A DNA stretch of 64,000 nt from Neospora caninum Liverpool (taxonomy: Eukaryota; Apicomplexa; Conoidasida; Eucoccidiorida; Sarcocystidae): assembly GCF_000208865.1 (NCBI RefSeq), contig NC_018390.1, positions 324,798-388,797 on the forward strand, read 5' to 3'. Both the position numbers and the translations under genes were made by a program. The notes under the pieces were generated by a model. That model saw only the letters and a program-made list of their open reading frames with translations. It was not told the DNA's origin and searched no databases. Positions 1 through 11,478 of this stretch are shown in pieces (the first letter of the stretch is position 1; every line of letters starts with the position of its first letter).

Positions 1-817
1 GAAATGGTGGTGTGCCACAGTAGATGCCACCCCTGTCTGATGCAGCGGAAGGCAACAAAACAGACCGAACAAGTAAACTGCAGCGACTGTTTTTTTCAGC
101 CATGCGATCAGTCCTACACACAAACCCAGGGAACGCTTGACTAGAACATATGCCTCACACTCGCTCGTCATGCGGTCTCCAACTCTCTATGTTGCCTGCA
201 CTTGTCCTTCTCCGCCCCCACCGACACACTAGCTGGAAGGTTGATACTGGCGCATCCACATACAGAAGCTGGCAACAAAATCTTACCGTGCGTGCGAACC
301 CGCACGACTCTTCGGGCCCCAGTACGGTGTCGGATTGGGAAGCCACTTTGGGACGTTGGGAGACTGGCTAGTCATAGATGCCATCGGCGTCAGATCAATT
401 GCCTTTGTGCTGAATAACACAGATGTATCACGGCCGCTCATGAAGATCAAAAAGCTTAGCTAAAACTATACAGTTCCCTCAGGCACAAAAATACTCGGAA
501 CCTAGATGCGCACCATGTTATCACCTTGACATCTTAACAGTACATATGTAGTTCTCGGCCTCTTCACGTGAGCCTACTGAGACCGCAGCAGCCAGAGAAA
601 CCCTCCGCACGACCGAAGCTGAAACACAAGAGAGAGCTGAAAGAGAGTGGTGACAGTCACAGGAAATGAGGAACAGACACCTGGTTCTAGAAGTTTTGGC
701 GGTGGCTCAGTGTGTCAAGATTACCCGACGGTGATATATGTAGTGCAGTCAGTTCGGAAGTTTGTGCAAGCATGCAGACGTGTGAAACATCACAGAATCG
801 CCTCGTAGAGCCTGTTC
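1..817. other. No gene recognised; probable TRM1 3' flank
   Basis: Only short unrelated open frames occur here, none with a domain, signal peptide or splice-phase support. It lies directly downstream of the TRM1 stop on the minus strand and is most simply 3' UTR and intergenic DNA. It could also hold one further short TRM1 exon if the donor overlapping the stop codon is used. Confidence 0.6.
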
Positions 818-3800
818 TCACCTGATCTCCTTCTGAAGAAGAGGGAATTTTTCCGGTTCCTTCGGCGGGTGCTTTTGGGCGTGTGTCCGGAGGATGTCAA
901 AGACCACGACCGGTGGAGCATCCGTCTTAATTGCTTGAGGCTCTCGGTGAAAGTGAGACACCTTGTACCCGAGCCGGACAAGAGCAGCTCTGATCAAGTA
1001 TGTGAAGACACACACCCGAGCATAGCAATGCGAATGAAGTACTGAACGGCCCATCACGGGAATCAAGCCGGTATCTGCCTCATATTCCTAGTCCTTAGTG
1101 TCCGCCTCAATGCCTCAAAAAACAGCCATATGTGCTAGGGTCGTTTGAACGGTCTGGGGCACAGATGTGAGTTCATGATCGGCTGCTGGAGGCGGCAACG
1201 GTTGATGTCTAGTGTGCTGAAAGCAGTCTGGAAGCCTCACCGCCGCAAGTTGACGCAAGAAAAAAGATGCGTTATTTACTCACTTGAATTGCGAGGGCCT
1301 GATCATCTCCAGCTTCACCCGATTGCACATCGTGGGCAAATGGTAATAAAGCGGCACCTCGTGCAATTCCTGAGAGAAGAGACAGCATCCGACTACGAGA
1401 GCACCGCACATTCAGGCTAGATTCTTCAGCTACCTAAACGCAGCTACGTCCACATGTATGACGTACTAGGAATCCGACAGAGACAGGAACACAAGAGCGA
1501 CGAGTGCTTGTTGCACCGATACCCGCCTACGCACCCGGCTTCCCTCAAACAGAATCACACTCGAGGGCTTTTTTCCGTCCAGAAGCCAACTGAACCCCGC
1601 AGCCTACAAACCCGGATGCCCCATCACTTCCTCCCCATTTCTTCCCTCGCGCATGTGTGAAGTAGGCTAGAGCCGAAGGTTGTTGCAAGAGAGATTCAGG
1701 CGAGGCCAACCGTCAACTCCTCCGCATGAACGACTGGTAGCAGTCCGTTTGGAACCGCTGTCTTCGTCTCAGTCTTGGCACCCCATGTACACACAAGCGC
1801 TTGAACTACCCGGAGATGTTCGCTTACTTCTTTGATGGCTGTAAGAAGTCCTCTAATTCGCGTCACCATCGTGAGTCCCGGAAGCCTTTCCGTAGCAGTC
1901 TCGCATAAGTCTAGACAAGCTTGAACGAAAGCCTGTACCGCATTTGGCAGTTCCACAAAAAGTGCCCTACGGGTATTCAACTAAGCACCGCCACGTAATC
2001 GCGCGCCAGAGTGTCAGGGATGCCCAGCGCACACGGGTCCTACACAGGCCGCTGGAGAAACAGAAACAAAAGTGCGAATACCGCCGAAAATTCACACTTC
2101 GGAGCTAAGCAGCGATCGGTGTACCATGTGTACGTTTATGCCCTCCCCAAGCCTTACAAAGGACTGGTTACGAAAGAAAACCGGCTTCGCCCTACAAGTT
2201 CTGTGATGCGCAAGCTCTCCCACGCCATCGGCCAGCCTGGCCGGGCTGTACAACTCGCATGGGAGAAAGACAGCCCAGTTACCGGGAAAAATCTGATTCT
2301 GGTCTACCACTGGCATGGCTTTCCGCGGAGAGCCTCACAGCTGCCATTCACGTTTCATTGAAAGGCTATGCATCACCTGGACGAGTGCTCGGCGGCAGCT
2401 GACACGTAAGACAGACTGGGTGATCAAACTCACTCAACCCGTTACTGGGAGCACAAAAATTCCTGCTCTCATAGGGGGTTCGAGTCCGCAGTCGCGGTGT
2501 GTATAAATGAAGAAACGTAACCAAACCCGATAGTCTCAGCCTATGCAAAATGGTCAGAGAACATTCGGCGGTGAATTGTTGCCAGTGTTCAAACTTGACA
2601 GGAAAGTCCATGAAACTGGCAGAGGCTCCTGCGGCCTCCAGGTGTCTAGCGACCGCTCTTTTTTCGCTTACACTCTGGTAAAGAGGTCCTGTGTAAAACG
2701 GTCCGCCAATAACCATCCGGCCGTGGCATTCGTCGCATCGACCTTTCACCTCCTCGGGCACGAGAGCTGCTTTCCGTTTCCTCGAGCTTCCTGTCGAGGC
2801 ACGCCCGCAACCATCCCCAGTCTTGATTTTGTTTGATTCAAGAGACTCGCCGCTTTCTTTCTGACCTCCAGGCACTTCGGATCCCAAGGGGAGAATTCGA
2901 AAGCAGTCGCAGTTTACGCACTGGTGAACCTGTGAACAATATCACAGTCGTGCAGCCACACTAGACGCGGCGTGCATGCTTCCAAACCCAGATCGGCGCT
3001 ATACCGGTATCTCTGAGTCTCGACACCCGCCGAATGGCAAGATCTCTCGGCAGCTGTCCGGGGGTTTTCACCTCCAAGGCGCCAATTCGGAATGACGCCG
3101 TGCAGCCATGTCGGGGCCTCGCGGACGACGACCATCACTGAAACGGATATCCAGTAGTCGGCTGATTTGCTGTGTCAGTTTGCAAACGTTTGCCGATACA
3201 TCGCAGAAGTCGCCGCCCAGCAGCAGTCAGAAACCAAATACACAACCTACTGTGGCCGAGTGGCTGTGAACGTCCTTGCATCCTTCCGCAGAGTCGAAGA
3301 CCTGGACGAAGATACGGACATAAAAGTCCACGCTGCAAGAGAGAAGCGGGACTATGATCTTCTTGTACTTGGCGGCGCACGAGCAGGCGGCGTACAAAAC
3401 GAGCCTAAAACAACAGAAAAGGGGGCATTCGTCTGTGCCCCGATGTTGTGGTCTGTCACTTGTCACACTCACCTTGCTTCCCCGGCTGCCTCTTGTTACA
3501 CAGAAGTCAGAAGTCGTTCTAGCGAACCGCTGGGCAATAGCCGGCAGTTTCACTCGCAAGTCGAACCACGATTAGGCTCCCCCACGCAGTTGCTGGCGTG
3601 GAAACGGAATGCCTAACCGGACCCGGTGGAAGAGACTTCCGACCGCACTAGGGTCGTCTGATCGACTTGCGAGTTTGGCGAGTGTGCGATCGCATGGACT
3701 TGCGGAACTGATGACGAGGCAAGGGAACATTCCCACAGACCCCAACAGGCTCCACGGCTCGCTTGCACGAGCGTACGACGGCAACTGACAACAGGCGTGG

Positions 3801-6582
3801 AACACCGGTGTTTCGGTCTCTCACTCGGCATATTCGGACGCGCTGCAAAACCCCCGCGGTCTGCACACGTCGCTTCATTTCCTCGAATGTCTAAACGGCC
3901 GTTGTTCGGCTTACCTGAGAGCCATTTCGTGCATGTACCTTGCCTTCAACGCCGCTCCGCCGTACTTATAAAAGGTGACCTCGGGTGAATTTCCACAGAG
4001 AACCGGCATATCCGTCGAGGTCAGACAGAGCAGACCACCGGGCCGCACAGCCTGGATTGCGGCATCCAAGAACGGCGCGACGCTGCCGTACGGGTCAACA
4101 TCGACGACGTCAAAAAAGAGAGGCAAATCTGAGGGCCGTGTATCGCCATTGCCTTCCGCACTTTCTGACGGAGGGGAACTCCTCGGCGCGTGCTTCGCGC
4201 CTTCGCACGGGTGGCCGCTGGGTAAGTCCATGTCTTTCTGCCGCGCAGCGGAGACGGCGCTTTCGCAGCAACTGCTGCTTGACGGAGCAGCTGCGCACGG
4301 GCTGTCCGTGGGATGGTTTCCGGCCCCCTGCGGAGCGGTGAGGAAGAGCGAGAGCGGGGGGAGGGAGAACCCGCACGGCGGTGGCTTCATGTCGAAAGTT
4401 GATGGGACTGAGCTTCCCGCAGGAAGAGAGTGGATCTTTTTCAGAGTCCCGAGCGGTAGGTTTCCAGGCCTTGCCAGCACGTACATCAGCTGAGCCCCCT
4501 CGCTGCATGTCACTGATTCAGCAGGGAACAAGTCACACAACGCACCTACTCGCGTGGCGTCAGCTTGCACACAGAGCAAACCAAACCACAGCGACGGTAG
4601 AAAACGACGGCGCCCGTTGGACTGTCTTGGCAATCAACATGGTTGTGGGCTCAGCAGACGAAAACCGCCGAAAAACGGCTGTTCCTATTGAAACGCTCGT
4701 GTGCTGCAAAGACCGCCGCCGGCCGATCAACCGCTATCGACTGCACGTTTGCCTTTCCGTGAATGTCAGCCGTGTCAGTGCGTATTCGAGGGTGTCGAGG
4801 GCCCTGTCGAGCACCTCGCTGGAACTCCATTATGTTTGTCCACACGCGAAGCGTTACTTCGGCAGCACGTGCGCGGTAAAAGGATACTGAACGTCCCACA
4901 GCGAAATTGGGGATGCACCAGACAAACAAGCGACGGAAACATGTGCCTCAGCTGTGCGTTCCGCCTCGCAATCTGTGATCTTCTTAGCACTGTATCCGCA
5001 GACAGGCTTGCCCAGGCAGGCTTGCCCTGTCAGGCTTGCCCTGTCAGGCTTGCCCTGTCAGGCTGCTTCGCTCCAAGCTGAAGACACTGAGTCAAACTGT
5101 GAACAGGTTCCTGTCAGAGATGAGACAACTTTGCCGCAACTGCTCAGCAGCCCCCGCGAGGGAACGCGAGCCTCTACAGTATATGAAGAACTGGTTTCCG
5201 TCAGTAAAAGGAACCTACAATAGAGTTTTCCGCGTGTGACCTTGTTGAGGTCGGCGTTGCGTTTCATTGCTTCAAGAGCATTGGGATCCAGGTCATTGGC
5301 CACCACATGCTTCACGACATCGTCCAGCTCCTTCAAGTATCTCAGCGACCGCAGTCCTGCATCAGGATGAACACAAAAGGTCGCAGGGACGGCTGAAACT
5401 CTCCGGCTGCAAAGGGAGGAAGGGAACGTGAAAGGAGTAGGGATGCACGCGCTCGGAAAGGAGCCATCGGACAGCATTTGAACGATGAAGAAGAGCACGC
5501 ATCGCGCGCACCGGGACCGCGGAACAGAGTGCCGCACAGAACGGACGACAAACTTTCTTGCCGGTCGACCAAGCCTCAGTGGAGATGAGGCAACTCTGCT
5601 ATGCAGCACTTGGGGCACTGCGCACGAAGAAGAGGGTGCATGACGGAGAGACAAAGCAAAGTACACTGCACGTCCCTAGCGCCCACTAAAGGTCTCGTGC
5701 CGCACATGGGCAAATCTCACTGTGAAGCAGTGGCGAGGAAAGCACTTGTGCGAGGAATCCAAAGTTGACGCGCCAGTAGAGCAGATGGCCCCCAGAAGAT
5801 ACAAACGCAGCTGCACGCATGTTCGCCTGTCCAAGGAAACACCGTTGGGGTTCTTTGGGAGGGACAGAATTTGCCAGGTCGAGACGTACCAGTGGCCGCG
5901 AGAGGTTCCAGCACGTTTAGTCCTTCGAACCTAAGAGGCGCGGGAGCCTCCTTACCCTCCTTCTGCGTACGAGCTGCCGTCTTCTCTCCTGCATGCAGAG
6001 ATCATCACCGTTTTGAAAACGGAGGGGTGATACTTCTTCGAAGGAGGGGCTTGAACGTGGAGGGCACTCCGCAACACGTTCAGAAGAGCACACGGTTGGT
6101 TGCGCGTAATTGTTATGTGCTAGCGGGCACGTACCAAAGTTGTTGGGTGCAAGACGCCTCTGTCTTGTGTCTGTTCCGTAGTCACTTGGTTTGAAGGAAG
6201 AAACGCAAAGGAACGTATGTTTCGGTAACTTTCTCAAAGCGAAAAGTCATGGTACAGATGTAATCATGCGGCTTTGGCGGCGCGGAGATAATGGAACCAG
6301 TATCCGATGGGATGGCCATGCGCACAAACCGGCGCTGTACGTACCTCTGCGTTGAATTTCCTGGCACTGCTGGAGAGCAAAGGCCTTGATGACCATGATC
6401 GACAGGTCGCGGTTGAACACCTGCACAGGGTTGTAGAAGACGTCATTGTTGCCGCTGCTTATAATGCGTACCAAGCCCTCTTTGATAAACCCCGAGGCGA
6501 CGTGGCCTCCATCGGCGCCACCACAGTCACCCTGTGGGGATGCAGTTTTTGCGGCATCTGACGCCGCTGCGCGACAAGCCAT
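818..6582 (-). CDS. TRM1: tRNA (guanine26-N2)-dimethyltransferase (TRM1 family)
   Basis: This gene makes N2,N2-dimethylguanosine at tRNA position 26 with S-adenosylmethionine. Nine exons join with matching phase: 6582-6345, 5988-5890, 5356-5219, 4563-3915, 3404-3251, 2929-2672, 1932-1828, 1369-1284 and 989-818, giving about 632 residues. Family landmarks appear in order: [14 protein letters not shown], the SAM-loop region LEPLAATG followed by [19 protein letters not shown], catalytic [36 protein letters not shown], a Cys-rich segment (CVNCDC, CDEC), [19 protein letters not shown] and [20 protein letters not shown]. Exon 4 carries roughly 125 low-complexity residues inserted before DVDPYGS. 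The start is uncertain: ATG at 6582 is used, but the frame stays open to 6804, next to a possible acceptor, so an upstream exon may add residues. At the 3' end the TGA overlaps a good donor (AG/GTGAGA), so a further short exon cannot be excluded. Confidence 0.93.
4999..5067. repeat. Short tandem repeat, 14-bp unit, inside a TRM1 intron
   Basis: About four and a half direct copies of a 14-base unit (caggcttgccctgt) lie head to tail. The first copies are slightly diverged and the last ones identical. The repeat falls in the intron between the third and fourth TRM1 exons and has no coding meaning. It probably varies in copy number between strains. Confidence 0.9.
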
Positions 6583-8219
6583 GAAGGCACTGGGAGCGAA
6601 ACTCCCCCTACGACCGGTGGTTAGAGCGTCTAAAATTTTCAAGGGCGGGGCCGTTCTGCTGCCCTCAATCCAGAACGCAGCCTCATGCGACGGCCACAAT
6701 GCATCGACTTTCAGCGCAGAGCTGCCGTCCAGTAGCGCTGGCAAACGCGGGAGGCCCACGGTGAAACCACGCAATTCCAAAGGAGAAAACTTGCGCTTTG
6801 CCTAGTGTGTGAGAGGGGCAATGCAGGAGCATCGCAATGCGTGTTTTGAATCTATTTTTGTCAGAATACTCTGCGCGTGTTGATGCCGGCGGTGCATGCG
6901 CGAGCCTCAGCAGGTTTGACCCGCTGACACGGCTGTACAATTCCCAAGAGAAAGAGTTTCTTTGTAGGACCACCTGGACAAAACTGGTTTTTATCAACCC
7001 TATGACGCATTAATGAGTCACGAGTCGGTTCTGATATCTCCAGGAGTGCTGCTAGCACAACGTCCGCATGCGGAGCAGTCGATTTTTTCGCGCTCTTGGA
7101 CAGCCTCTGCGAGTTGCACACCATCAGTTCCAGAAGAAGTGGCGTGACATATTTCTCATGTCTCTGAGGAGCTTAAGCCTCCAAAGTGCTCTCTATGACT
7201 TTCTAAGACGCAAGTACACCCTTTCAGGAGGTAAGCTGCTTGTTTTTGCCCTTTCCAGTCCTTCTTTTGGTACATGCTTTTAAGGGCGGCAGCCAATTGG
7301 AATCAGGCGATTGCTCGCTGGCTCTGGTGTTGCACTTGCGCGCAGATCCGCAGCCTTCCGAATCGGCAAGTCGTGCGCCGCGAACGGCCCGGGATCTATC
7401 AGGGTCACTCAACTGAGCGCTGCCGTGGCTGTGCTTGTGGAGCAGGTATCCTCCTCGTTACGTAGGGTCGCGCAGAGTACGAACTGGCCAAAAAATAGCT
7501 TGGCTTAGCCGGTGAATTTTACGCTAGTGGCATTCACCTGCTGTCCTTTTGTGCCGACCGTGCAAGTGTCGTTCCCACACGATGGTGACACGCCTAAGAA
7601 ATAACCAGCGTGAGATCGGTAACCTCATTCTACAACAATACTGGCAAAGCAAACGCTTTCTCTGGCTTCGCATTGCTTGCCGACAGTGTGTCCTTCGAAA
7701 TACCTGAGAATTCTTACGCTTGTAAGTGTGCAGCCTAACTCTGTACAGACGAAGTCAGTCGTCTGTCCGCATTTGACACCGAAAACGGATCTTTTTGGCC
7801 CTCGTCTCTCAGTTTTCTCTTTCCTTGCAACGCGACTCTGCTTCCCACCCTGCCGGTTGACAAAAAAAAGCCGTTACTGCGATCCCGTCAATTATTGTAT
7901 GAACTCTGTAACAGCTAGTCCGGCGAAAGAGACAAGGGAACTTGGAAGGGAACTTGGAATGAGGATCGGCTCCTACGAGCCGCATCCAGTGGGTAGTTTG
8001 AACGAACAGGCTCTCCTTCCCTTACCTGCTAAGTACACATTTTGGCGCATACCGTTTATTCGCGCTTGGCCCCATGTGAGGCCGACGGGGAGTCCCGAAT
8101 CCTTCCGAGTCAGACCGGACTCATGGTGAGCTTTGTTTGTTATAAATAGCCATAATAGTTGGCTGCTGCCTGCCTTGGTCTCCCATTTCCTTCTTCTTCA
8201 GCGATTAACGACTCTTTTC
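6583..8219. other. Divergent intergenic region between TRM1 and the cold-shock gene
   Basis: This is a head-to-head spacer of about 1.6 kb between TRM1 (minus) and the cold-shock-domain gene (plus). It should contain both promoters and 5' UTRs, plus any upstream TRM1 exon (frame open to 6804). No distinctive motif or convincing coding segment was seen. Confidence 0.55.
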
Positions 8220-8953
8220 ATGGGCGAGATGGCAGTGTCACGCGGGACCTGTAAATGGTTCGACTCCAAAAAGGTAAGCGCTGTGGATGCAATGAGCAAG
8301 AGAGATACTTCGGCATGTCGTCTGCTCGCACGATCTATGCAAAAGGAACGAAGGTCCTTTGCTATTAAGTGGAAGTAACGCGACTTTGATTCCGCTTTTC
8401 CTTTGCGTGTAGGGATATGGTTTCATTACGGCTGAGGATGGAACAGATTTGTTCGTTCATCAGTCGGAGATTAGAGCAGAGGGATTCCGTAACCTCGCTG
8501 AAGGCGAACAGGTAGAGTTTGTCATCCAGACCGGAAACGACGGCCGGAAGAAGGCCGTGAATGTCACCGGACCTAACGGCTCCTACGTTCAAGTACGTCT
8601 CTTCAGAACTTCGCCACAGCACTCGTTGGAAGAAGGGGAAGAGACAGATCCTGGGGGGATCTACTTTATCATGTCCGAGGTGAACTCGGAACTTTCGCGG
8701 GTAGTGCTAGTTGTATAGGCCATGTCCTTCTCAATTCCCAGTGTCTCCGCTCATATCTGTGCTGGATGTGTGACAGGGTGATAATCGGCGACAAGACGGA
8801 CCTGGACGTTTCGGGGGGAACGGCGGGGGCTATGGCGGTGAGTACGATCGCCGCGGAGGGGGAGGCGGCAGTGGCTACGGTGGACGTGGCTATGGAGGAG
8901 GCTATGAACAAGACCGACATGGTGGCGGCGATTATGGTGGGGGCTCTTATTGA
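8220..8953 (+). CDS. Cold-shock-domain nucleic-acid-binding protein with glycine-rich tail
   Basis: This is a small RNA/single-stranded DNA binding protein of about 136 residues. Three exons agree in phase: 8220-8273, 8413-8592 and 8777-8953. Exons 1 and 2 form one cold-shock domain, starting [10 protein letters not shown] and continuing with RNP1-like KGYGFI and RNP2-like DLFVH, then EGEQVEFVI and KAVNVTGP. Exon 3 encodes a low-complexity RGG-like tail of about 59 residues rich in Gly, Tyr, Arg and Asp ([15 protein letters not shown]), ending in GGGSY. The architecture matches eukaryotic glycine-rich cold-shock proteins such as those of plants, but without CCHC zinc knuckles. In other organisms this family acts as RNA chaperone or translational regulator; the role here is inferred. 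The next in-frame ATG (MAVSR) is an alternative start three codons downstream. Confidence 0.93.
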
Positions 8954-11478
8954 AGGGCTCTGTCCCTAAAAAGGTATGAAGCCGCCGGGGCGGGAAGGGT
9001 GTCTGGTTGCAGCGGGGCCGAGCATCCGTCCTGAAAGGACTAGCTCGTCCGGCCGTTCTCCCAGTGTTGTTCATCGTGTTCTTTCGTTCATTAGCAAAAG
9101 AGGAAGCACCATGTCGACTGGAAACTGTAGTCCACCAATCGTAAAGACTCAAAGTCACACTCCTGGAGTTTTGAGTATCCGCTTATGAAAAACTGTGTCC
9201 CGCATCCTTTCAACAAGCTGTATCATGGTCACTGTAGACGTACAGTGTGCATTAGGCAACGTCATCTATGGTTTTCTTCTGACGAGCTTTTCGTACAACA
9301 GGGTTTTGCTCATTCTTTCGCAAGTTTCCGAGAGCCACGCACAGCATCAGGAGGAAGACCTTTACCATTTTGAGTTGTGTTTCCTTAATTCTATGTGCCT
9401 GAAACTGTGTTCTGGAGCTGGAAAGCTTGGGGCACGCATTTTTAGTGTCCGTCCTGAAAAACGAAGACTTGGCAAACCACACGGTGCAATCTCAACCCGT
9501 TGGTGGTCGCCAGCTTTGTTATCCACTGGAGCAGGACAGTTGTAGAAGAGACCTCTCAAGACAAACGATTGGTGAAAATGCCCGCCCCTTGAATGATGGA
9601 CCTGTTAGAGAAAGCCCGTTTCCGCATGCAAAATGCTATAGGTACCATTTCGGGCTTCAACATTACTCAAAGCGTAGATTGGGACGGTTAGCGAGGCGAA
9701 CAGTTACTTGTTGGAGTCTAGCAGAGCGCCATTCTGTTACACTGTAGCCGCAGACTGCGTCTGATGTGCACTTCGTCAGTTCTCAAATTGTTCAGACGCA
9801 CCTCAAGTTTGAAGTGATGAAGGCTTAGTTGGACCGTGTTTCCCGGTAAAAGGCCCTACTCTGCTGCCTACACACAGAAAAAACCGGAAGCCTGCTTTGA
9901 AAGGCGCCACCGTGTACGTTCGGTCGGCCGTGGGTACTGCTATTTCGATGGCTGCCGGATTTCCTGATTTCCACTCTTTGCGAGACGAAGTAGAGGCACT
10001 CTGGGGTCGCGCTTCTTCTCGTGTGCTGTCTTTTGGGTGACACACTCTGCACTGCCACAGCAATGTACGGGGAGAAAGCTACGCCCCCCCCCCCCCCCCG
10101 TTAGTAACTCGGCGTCTTTCAGCTCCTGCATCCTTGCACTCCAAATTGTATCGTCGAATTCACTTTCACTCTCTATCGTCTCCCTAAATCGAGCGACTAG
10201 AAACGACGGCTTCGGACAGGGCGGGGCGAGGGACGGAAGCTGAATTTTTTTTCAAAGGAAATCCTGCTCACACCACTCGTCAACGTCGAGCAGCGTACAG
10301 CCGCCTCGGTCCCTTTCATCGTCAGAACATATATACAGGACATGGTGGGTGGGTTGCTGCCTAACGGTGCCGCACAAGAGACCCGGAAACAGCCACGGTT
10401 AACCCACCTCTTCCAGGGGGGGCCCAGCAGCCTGGGGTGTTGGGGGAAAGGCAGGGGACGTTCCGGCCTCTGGTTTCGTGGCGATGATGGCAAAGGCGAC
10501 CAGCCAACTTTTTGGGTGGTGCTGGCTCTTCTCCAGTGTTGTTCGCAGGGGGGGGCTCGTCCTGTAGGGAACACCTGGTCTTCAAAAAGAAAGCCTCCTT
10601 ATTTGCACATATTGCTTTGCGGTGTGTCCAAAAGTATGGAATGCAAGTGTCGAAGAGGAGCGCCCTTTCGCCTTCGGTCAGGCCATCCGTATCTGTGTTT
10701 TGTCGTGTGAGGACAGTTCCTTTCGGGTCCACCAAGTCTTCGAGGGGGGACGGTGGAGAGGCCAGAATTTTGGGCGAGCCCCTGTGCCGAACGTCAATGC
10801 AGTAACTGCTCTTAGAAGAGGCGTTTTTAGTTTCGACTTTAAGTGGTGTTCCTCCTATCCGGCGCACAAATGGTCGCTTAACGAAGGCGGGATACTCCCG
10901 TCCCTCGCAATTTTCAGAACCTGAGCATGATCGCTTCTTCAAGCCCCATCCACCAGCCACTGTCTCTCCCGCTAGTACAGCAGCCTTGCCCGGTTCAGTC
11001 CCCTGTGGCTGTGCGCAGGACTTCCTGGAGATCTACACCGGGGGTGACCCTCTGTGTTACAGAAAGGTGCTGTAAATCTCCGACACACACTTGACAGAAA
11101 TTGTCCTACGTGTGCGCCGGGAATTGCTGCAGTTGTTTTATTGGGGTATTCGCGTTCTGTGATGTTGAGAAGCCACGGCTTCGGTGCCACGCCAATGGCA
11201 AGCTCTGGTGTGCTCCTCGGTACAATTCCGGGCTCAAAGCCATCGATCTGATTTTATGTGTTTGTCTACCGAGTTCTACACTTGTCAGCTTGCCTTCTTT
11301 GCCCGGGAGTTTGTGCCACCAGACAGTAGGAACAGACGTTTGCCCCATTCCGAGACCGTTCTGGGGAAGTTGCTCCACCACCACCAGTAGTCCCTTGGAG
11401 GCGCATACCCTGAGTTTTTCGCCACACGGTAAAAGTCGCCTTGCGACTACTGCTCTTCCAGAGATTCTCCACAAGGAC
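8954..11478. other. Non-coding interval between cold-shock and AP2 genes
   Basis: This 2.5-kb stretch runs between two plus-strand genes and presumably holds the cold-shock 3' UTR followed by the AP2 gene promoter and 5' UTR. Open frames on both strands are short and show no domain or codon pattern I can defend. It contains a 17-base poly-C run near 10084-10100. Confidence 0.5.
10084..10100. repeat. Poly-C homopolymer run
   Basis: Seventeen consecutive cytosines lie in the intergenic DNA upstream of the AP2 gene. Such runs are prone to length variation and to sequencing or assembly error, so the exact count should not be trusted. Confidence 0.85.

Noticed and set aside
6601..6780. Sequence KILDALTTG upstream of the TRM1 start, resembling a SAM-binding loop
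   Set aside because: It lies before the N-terminal TRM1 motif rather than after it; the real SAM-binding segment (LEPLAATG) is in the next exon, so this resemblance is chance.
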